DNA from: Allium sativum
Taxonomy: Eukaryota; Streptophyta; Magnoliopsida; Asparagales; Amaryllidaceae
Direction of reading: 5' to 3'
Assembly: GCA_030737875.1 (NCBI GenBank)
Contig: CM060910.1
Location: forward strand, 66,224,501 to 66,288,500
DNA length: 64,000 nt
Shown: in pieces, positions 57,885-64,000 of the stretch
Layout: every line of letters starts with the position of its first letter
How positions within the stretch are numbered: the first letter of the stretch is position 1
Position numbers and translations under genes: made by a program
The notes under the pieces: model-generated
Database searches by the model: none
What the model saw: the letters and a program-made list of their open reading frames with translations, nothing else
Told to the model about the DNA's origin: nothing

Positions 57885-58723
57885 AATGATCCTCCAATCT
57901 TGAACTACAACGTCCTTCGCAGGGTCCTCCAGTATCCCGTCCTTGGAGACCACATGCCCTAGGAACCTTACTTCCTTTCTCCAAAAGTGACACTTAGAAA
58001 ACTTTGACTTAAGTTGATGTGACCTAAGGGTACGTAAACCCCTCCTAAGTGTTGGGCATGATCCTTCTCGTTCTTGGAGAAGATCAGAATGTCATCCACA
58101 AAGACCACAACGAACTTGTTTACGAACTCCCTCAACACCTTCCTCGTCAAGTCCACAAAATAGGCATGTGCACTGATTAGCCGAAAAGGCATAACCAACC
58201 ATTCGAAGAAGTCGTCTAGAGTTTTGAATGCAGTCTTATCTATGTTGTCCTCAGCCACTCTCAACTGATGAAACCCCGTGGCTAGATCCATTTGCGAGAA
58301 AAATAATGCGCCAACTAGCTGATGAAACAGGTCGTCAATTCTCGATAGCGGGTGCCCATTTTTCTTAGTGAGCTTACTCAGCTCCCTATAATCCACACAT
58401 ATACGAAGTGAGTCGTCTGCCTTAGTTGTGAAGATGATTGGAGCTCCCCGCTCTGAAATGCTTTGCCTAATAAAACCATTCTCAAATAGCTCCCCTAATT
58501 GCTTGCTTAGATCCCTCCTTTCCTTAGGAGCCATGTGGCGCACTGGTAGAGCAACTGGCTTCGCGTTCTCTACCAAGTATATCCAAAAGTCTGTCTCACG
58601 CTTGGGAGGTAGCCCCTTAACCTCCTCAAACACATCTAAATATTTTCTAACTATGGGCACAGACTGCAAGTTGTCAACATAAGTGTCAAGTGATTCTAGA
58701 AAACTGAGCATTACCGACCCCAT
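57885..58723 (-). pseudogene. Ty3/gypsy reverse transcriptase fragment
   Basis: The frame from 58723 reads protease-reverse transcriptase linker (FEEVKGLPPKRETDFWI), then the palm: GAPIIFTTKADDSLRICVDY, then SQMDLATGFHQLRV with a catalytic Asp, and FVVVFVDDILIFSKNEKDH with the FVDD catalytic pair. A one-base shift near 58048 moves the sequence to another frame that continues HFWRKEVRFLGHVVSKDG to about 57885, where homology stops. RNase H and integrase are missing. The motifs fit chromovirus-type gypsy elements. It belongs with the protease piece at 58800-59340. Confidence 0.9.
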
Positions 58724-58799
58724 GGGTCGTAGGAAATCTCGAGAGGCCCACCATTACAAGAAATAAGTCTAACCACTCTCTTTTTTCAGTTAAGGATGG

Positions 58800-59340
58800 A
58801 ACCATACATGGCCAGCCAATCCATGCCTTGAATCAAACTATAGCCCATAAAGCCCAACACTTATGCATCGCGTTCAAATTCGGTGCCTAAGATAGAAATT
58901 CTCAAACCCCTACACATCATGGATAAATGAGTCGATCCTCCTATAGGGTTTTAGACCACTATAGGTTTAGAGACTATACTAGTATTTAGGTGCAGACTAT
59001 CTACTAAAGAACTGGATATAAATGAGTGTGAAGCACCAGAATCAAACAAAGTTCGAACACGATAGTCAAAATGGGAAATCAAACTTTCAAACGTGATTTT
59101 CCTACCTTGATCATGTTTACTTGCTTCCAAATCATGCACCTGCCTATAAGTTTTGATTCCTTGTCCTTGCTTGTTTGGGCATTTATTTGAGAAGTGTCAT
59201 ATCTATCCATAATGACAGCAAGCTTCCTTGGTCTTTCTACAGTCTTTTACGAAATGACCTATAGCACTGCAACCTTGAAAATTTACGTTCTTTTTAATTT
59301 GGGCCTTGTCAGGTTTTCCACCCTACTTTTGTTGCTTTCC
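58800..59340 (-). pseudogene. Gypsy nucleocapsid and protease fragment, upstream of the reverse transcriptase
   Basis: On the minus strand from 59340: two decayed zinc knuckles (GCSAIGHFVKDC with its first Cys lost; then HFSNKC preceded by two stops), followed by the protease with LFDSGASHSFISSSLV near 59030, an intact active-site motif, and a decayed tail to about 58800. Order and spacing are normal for gag-pol feeding into the reverse transcriptase at 58723. Confidence 0.85.
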
Positions 59341-59684
59341 TTTCTTGGGCCACCATTTACACCATATATGGCTAGTCGATCCATTCCTAGAATAAGCTCG
59401 TAACCCATAAAGCCAAGACAAACACATCGCACTCAAACTCGACACCCATAATAGAAATTCTCAAACCCTTCCATATCATACACAGTTAAGCCATACCTCT
59501 TATGGTGTTTGAGTCCACAATAGGATCAAAAAATATACAAGTGTCTAGGTCAGACTATCTACCACATAATTTGATATGAATGAATGACAAGAACAGGAAT
59601 CAAACAGTTTCCTAATAGGAGAGTCAAAAAGAGAATTCAAACTTTCAACGATGACTTTCCCACCTCGATCTGATCCTCCAGCCT
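59341..59684 (-). pseudogene. Second gypsy protease fragment
   Basis: Homologous to 58800-59100, but its motif reads LFDSCSCHSFIS (Gly of DSG changed to Cys). It continues the gag/nucleocapsid fragment at 62863-63378 across the solo LTR. At 59340 it ends where the protease tail meets the zinc-knuckle region of the other fragment, so two element copies are fused head to tail. Confidence 0.8.
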
Positions 59685-62597
59685 TGTAACAACCCGCCTG
59701 GAATGGCCCTAAATTTCGACCAAGAAAAGGTCCATCGAAACTTAGAGCCATTCTAAATGGGTCATTGGTTTTTGTAAGGATCACATTTGCACAGATAACA
59801 ATAACATATACTTCACATGGAAATCTCACACATCGGAAAGAGAAAATATAATATTCAAATAAGATGTTACCATTATTTCAAAAATCTCAGAAATACATAG
59901 TCATAGTTACATTTATTCAATAGGTACATCAAATAGTTCAATCTCATAAGATTCCAAAAGAAGCAAAGCAATAACAACTAGTAATATGATAATAACTTCA
60001 TCTTCTCCATCGGCCTCAGTCATGACTTCATCCATAGCTTTACCTCACCTACTGACCTGTTGGATGTTAGGGGGGGTTAGAACATAAAATTCTATGTGAC
60101 TGAAATATAATGTTACTTAATGTCCATACCCTGTATTTTTAGCAAGTTACATATGTCAAGGTATGTCTATGCAGGACACAACAAACATCAAGTTTCTAAC
60201 CAATGGGGTGGATATCCAAGTCAATCGCCCACTAGTGTTTTTAGGGTAAAGAACCAACGAGGTGGCATTTTCGGTCCCTTATGGCCCTATTAAAGGTGGA
60301 TTCTTACAATCTCTTATAACCATGAGGCGGACCCCTAGCCCTTTAAGAGCCCCGTCCTAGTACGTTAACGTTCTTAAGTCTATTCTCTCATTTGTAATAT
60401 AAGAAGTAGTATTGTGAACGTTACTACTTAACTGATATTACCCGGTAGGACTCCTATGTCGCTTAAGACTTCTCTTAGATAGTTGGTGAGCATGCAATGG
60501 CCATATATCCTTCACAATTACTAGTCTGTCCCTAGTTGAGCCCTTTCAAGCTCCTAGAGGAAGTGGACGTCCCCATGAACAACCCTACTCCATTAACCAT
60601 TTTATCCCTAGCCACTTTTAAAGAAGGAGGACCCAAAGAATTACCTTAATACTAGTAAGGGTGTGTCCCATGACTTGGGTTCCTCTCCAAGGAATAAACA
60701 TTTGGAGGGATCCTAGTCCTAACCACTTAAGGCGCAAATTAGATAAAAAGGTGAGTCAACCACTTAAGAACTTATGGCGTAGTAAGCCAAATTGTTTTCG
60801 CACATCAACTTATATATATAGCTATATATATACACACACACTAGACCTCTCACATTAAACCATATACTTATAGATGTTGGATATACCAGTCGGTTCCGGG
60901 CAGGCTTCTACTACAAGTCGGTTTAACCTCATGTCTAGTGTACTAAGTTTATGAATGGCCCATGGCACCTAGACATCTAACAGTAGTTGGGCCCACTTGT
61001 GGTTGCTGGATATGTCGGTTGGTTCCGGGCAGGCTTCTACCACAAATGGCAACAAACCTCGTGTCTATGTGTCATATATATATATATACACACATATATA
61101 TTAGCCATTCAATATATATACATACATAAGAAAACAAATATGTAGATGTATATTTGTTAAGGGGACATTTCAGATTCAAATTCTAACCTAATCGCATTTA
61201 TTACGCTAATATAACGTTGATTTCGTTAATTACGTTTAAATAAGTAGTATAATAATAGCGCCTATTTAACATAACATTCATATAAATAGGGAAACGTTCT
61301 AATCATTATGGCAATTGTCAAATTAAGGCATACAAGTTTATGTTTTTCCATATTTTACCGCTACAACTTAACATGATGGCATACTGAACATATAGAAAAC
61401 AACAGTAATGGAAAACATACATATACATAACAATTACGACTTGTATCCTAGGCATTTAGAAAATGGTTTCAATATTATATTAGAAGTAGAGTATTTCATA
61501 CATTCACACATGTATGTTTACAATCTATATTTCACCCAATGCACCCTTTTTGTGGTGTTATACGCCCAAAAATGTTTACATTTGACTCATTCCAATTTGT
61601 GAATGCGTTTACACCCAAATTAGGATATAAACCCAATTCAACTATGAAACAATTCAAATCCAAAACTTTATAGGCTTAAATCAAATAATAATAATGGTGA
61701 ATTGCATAAAATATAAATAATAATATAACATTCATATTTACCTTTTATTCAATACAGGAACCACAATTCCACAAAACTAATACAACATGACAATTTCCTA
61801 CATGATTACAAAATAAAAGATTTGGAGATTTTTCATGTTATATTATCACATAACCAAATCTTCATAGGCATAACAATTCACATGGAAAACTGTTAATAAT
61901 ATGAAAATGCCTTTAAGCAAAACTAGATTCCACTCGCTAATTAGGCAGATATGTGGTAGAAATTCAAGATGTGCAATGGTTCTCAACGTTCAGGCGAGCT
62001 CTGATTGATCTCCTAAAAATATACGTATGAGAAACATATAATTTGATTCTTATATATATATTGTTTATGCTAAATTCCAAATTCCTAAACTTATATATAT
62101 TGAAATAGAGAGATATAGAATGGAGGTAGAGAAGTAGAAGAAACCTTCACCTTTTTCTTTTTCTTTTCTATGGAATTCAGGAACATGGAGGTAGAGGTTT
62201 AGAATAATTACGGTTTCTAGTGTGCGGTTTGAGGAGTCATTTATACTTGCTCGTGTGAGCATGAGCCGTTAGATTAATAAAATATAATTTAGGCCTTACC
62301 TGTAAACATATCCTTTTCGGAAACTCTAACACACGTAAGCAGAATTGGGCCTGCCAGTCAACTAGCGTTCGACCCCCCTTAAGGGGGAGTGGTCGACCGC
62401 CCTTTGGTTGGAATGCCCAATTCTAGTGCATTGATGAGGTGTTAATTTTGTTAATTATGTTCTTAATTTGATTCATTCTTTTCCATATATACAATATACG
62501 TTGTCCCCTAAATGTTATCTCCAACTTCAAATATGAATTTCCCTATTTTTATTTTAAATTATTATTTGGACAATATATAATATTCACACAATTGTAA

Positions 62598-62629
<32 letters not shown>

Positions 62630-62857
62630 TCTGTGTACACTGACCAAATTCATTTGTTCATAACTTCTTCATACGTTAACTGTTTTCAACATATTATATA
62701 TGAAACGATGTAGAATTTCACCACGAATCCAAATAAAAGTATTTCATAGACAAATTCCTAAAGCTGCAAAAATTCTATTTTTCAGCCATATCATTTAATT
62801 GCTTATTTTTTTATTTAATCTATTTATTGATACTTATGAATTTTACGGGGTGTTACA
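59685..62857 (-). mobile_element. Solo LTR of a Tekay-like gypsy element
   Basis: 3173 bp, reading TGTAACACCCCG from 62857 on the minus strand and ending GGGTTGTTACA at 59685, flanked by a perfect TSD, AGCCT (59680-59684 and 62858-62862). No internal domain: left by recombination between two LTRs. It shares the duplicated 'gttccgggcaggcttctac' block (60890-61050) with the LTR at 42880-43030, in inverse orientation. A TATA box (TATAAAT, 62239-62245, minus) lies about 610 bp in, with a CCCCCTTAAGGGGG palindrome upstream. Confidence 0.9.
62374..62387. promoter_or_regulatory. Palindrome in the solo LTR U3
   Basis: CCCCCTTAAGGGGG, perfect, inside an imperfect TTCGACC...GGTCGA pair, about 130 bp upstream of the minus-strand TATA box. 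Confidence 0.5.
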
Positions 62858-62862
62858 AGCCT

Positions 62863-63378
62863 GAGTTGCCTCTAGCGCATGAACTTGTCCTCCAGACGAT
62901 CCTGGCTTCTGACCTTGCTTGTTAGGTAACTGTTTGGTAGAATGTCCAACTTGGCCACAACTGAAACAAGCATTCTTAACTTTAGTCTTAACTTCTTTCT
63001 TCTCCTCTTTCCCGTCCTCATGCATTAAAGCCATGTCTACTAGCCTCTTAAAGTCGCTCCCATTGGAATATGTGTCAACTCTAATCCATGGAGAGGTTGA
63101 TTCAACCCTCTCACGAATTTTAAAGCCTTCTTGTGAGGTTCCAAACCAATTTTGGCCAATTGATTTAAGCTATTGGCATATTCCTCCAGCGTCATACTTC
63201 CTTGCTTTGGAATTAAAAACTTCTCCATTTTCATTCCTTCCTTAGCTTGTGACAAGAATTTCCTCTCAAATCTATTCTTAAACTCATCCTAAGTGGCCAC
63301 CATCTTCCCCGGCTGAGTCACCTCCCACCAATACGATGCTTCCTCTTTCAGTTGCCAAGTGGCTAACTGAATCTTTCT
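62863..63378 (-). pseudogene. Gypsy gag and nucleocapsid fragment
   Basis: On the minus strand from about 63378: the retrotransposon gag capsid end (a Trp-Trp pair in the frame near 63340, then KMEKFLIPKQGSMTLEEYA, LTEYANSL-like helices, and KALKFVRGLNQPL, the usual FVRGL block), a stop near 63040, a Lys/Glu linker and a zinc knuckle CFSCGQVGHSTKQL whose last Cys is Leu. The coding sequence then runs into the solo LTR and resumes at 59684. It is truncated at its start by the LTR at 63379. Confidence 0.85.
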
Positions 63379-64000
63379 TGTTTAACCAAAAAATGGTCCT
63401 AACACCCAAATCATCATATTTTGAGCATAGGATATGAAGAAATAATTGAAAATAGAGAAAAAGCAGGACAATAGGGTTTTTATACTGGTTCGGCGTTAAT
63501 GAGCCTACGTCTACTTCATATTTTCTCATTTCAATCAGAGATTACAATTACGATAAATATTGTCTCTCAATCACTTGAATATAATGAATTATTCTCTCGG
63601 AATTCATTGATTTTATTAAGGAAGATAGTGGTTATTCGTGGGAAGTGTTACCCATGGCAGCCATGGACAAGGAGGTGCCAAAAGTCCCCTGAAAATGACC
63701 TTTAGAGGTGTATTTATAGCTGTAGGAGAGCCCATATGGTGATCGGTTCGTGGTAGGACATTTGGCATGCGATCCATGAAAGTAGGAGCGGTCATAGCTT
63801 CAAGAATAGGTTAAGATCTACATGTGTGGTAGCAGGTCCTGGTCGCGGTCGGTTCATGGTCATGGTTCATGAACCGGGGTAGTAAGCTGATGATGGTCGT
63901 GATGGTGATGGTCAGGCTGGGCCATGATCACGAACCGTCCTCAGGGGTTGGTCATGAACCGACCCCAAGGGGTGGTCACGAACCGACCCCAGGGGGTGCT
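63379..64000 (-). mobile_element. End of another LTR, cut by the window edge
   Basis: It interrupts the gag fragment. Read on the minus strand the LTR ends GGTTAAACA at 63379 and contains 'cgccgaaccagtataaaaac' near 63490, a phrase common in plant LTR leaders. A TATA box (TATAAATA) lies at 63711-63718 on the minus strand, so 63719-64000 is U3. No primer-binding site follows it, so it is a 3' or solo LTR. The family is undetermined. Confidence 0.6.
63850..64000. promoter_or_regulatory. Tandem palindromic units in the U3
   Basis: GGTTCATGAACC (63864-63875) is a perfect palindrome. Further right, units of about 25 bp carry GGGGTTGGT...ACCGACCCC arms around CATGA or CACGA. They lie upstream of the minus-strand TATA box and run off the window. 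Confidence 0.6.

Noticed and set aside
63284..63529. An 81-aa ORF crossing 63379
   Set aside because: It runs across the junction between the gag fragment and the LTR at the right edge, so it is an accident of the insertion.

Overview
The window is repeat-dense, AT-rich plant nuclear DNA, most likely from a eudicot; I cannot name the species. It contains no prokaryotic features and no convincing intact host gene. Almost all of it is LTR retrotransposons nested in one another, with one SINE, one Mutator-like element (MULE) and a few small inverted-repeat elements. Nearly every long reading frame is a retroelement remnant or a chance frame in an LTR.

Layout, left to right. 1-658 is the 3' end of a Ty3/gypsy LTR. 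1719-12564 is a Sirevirus-type Ty1/copia element with 3.2-kb LTRs and an AATTA target-site duplication (TSD); it has one gag ORF and no pol. 12570-16430 is low-copy DNA holding a foldback element and a MITE. From 16431 to 33500 there is a three-level nest. A tRNA-derived Au-like SINE (halves at 16449-16509 and 33375-33483, matching TSDs outside both) was split by a minus-strand copia element (16510-33374), which was itself split by a large minus-strand gypsy-type element (17750-28286) with 5-kb LTRs around only 462 bp of internal DNA. 33501-38504 is low-copy DNA with microsatellites, a possible exon pair and a 2.3-kb MULE (35991-38263) that kept only the N-terminal part of its transposase gene.

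38510-53466 is a copia element (TSD ATTAT) with 0.2-kb LTRs, split by a non-autonomous gypsy element (40996-49814, TSD CTAGA). 54114-57850 is an Athila-like LTR with degenerate internal sequence. 57885-63378 holds two joined chromovirus-type fragments, one interrupted by a 3.2-kb solo LTR (TSD AGCCT). 63379-64000 is the end of another LTR that runs off the window.

The most interesting signal is structural rather than coding. The copia element at 38510-53466 carries about 30 short hairpins. Their stems differ in sequence, but they nearly all have a C:G closing pair and a five-base loop such as CTGAA or CAGAA. Its 3' region also has six tandem units in which a 9-11 bp stem is kept by paired base changes. 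Both patterns look like selection on RNA (or single-stranded DNA) folding. Separately, several unrelated elements here carry palindrome or hairpin arrays about 80-330 bp upstream of a TATA box. The elements do not form a shared pathway: each is, or was, an independent mobile unit, and the nesting gives their order of insertion.
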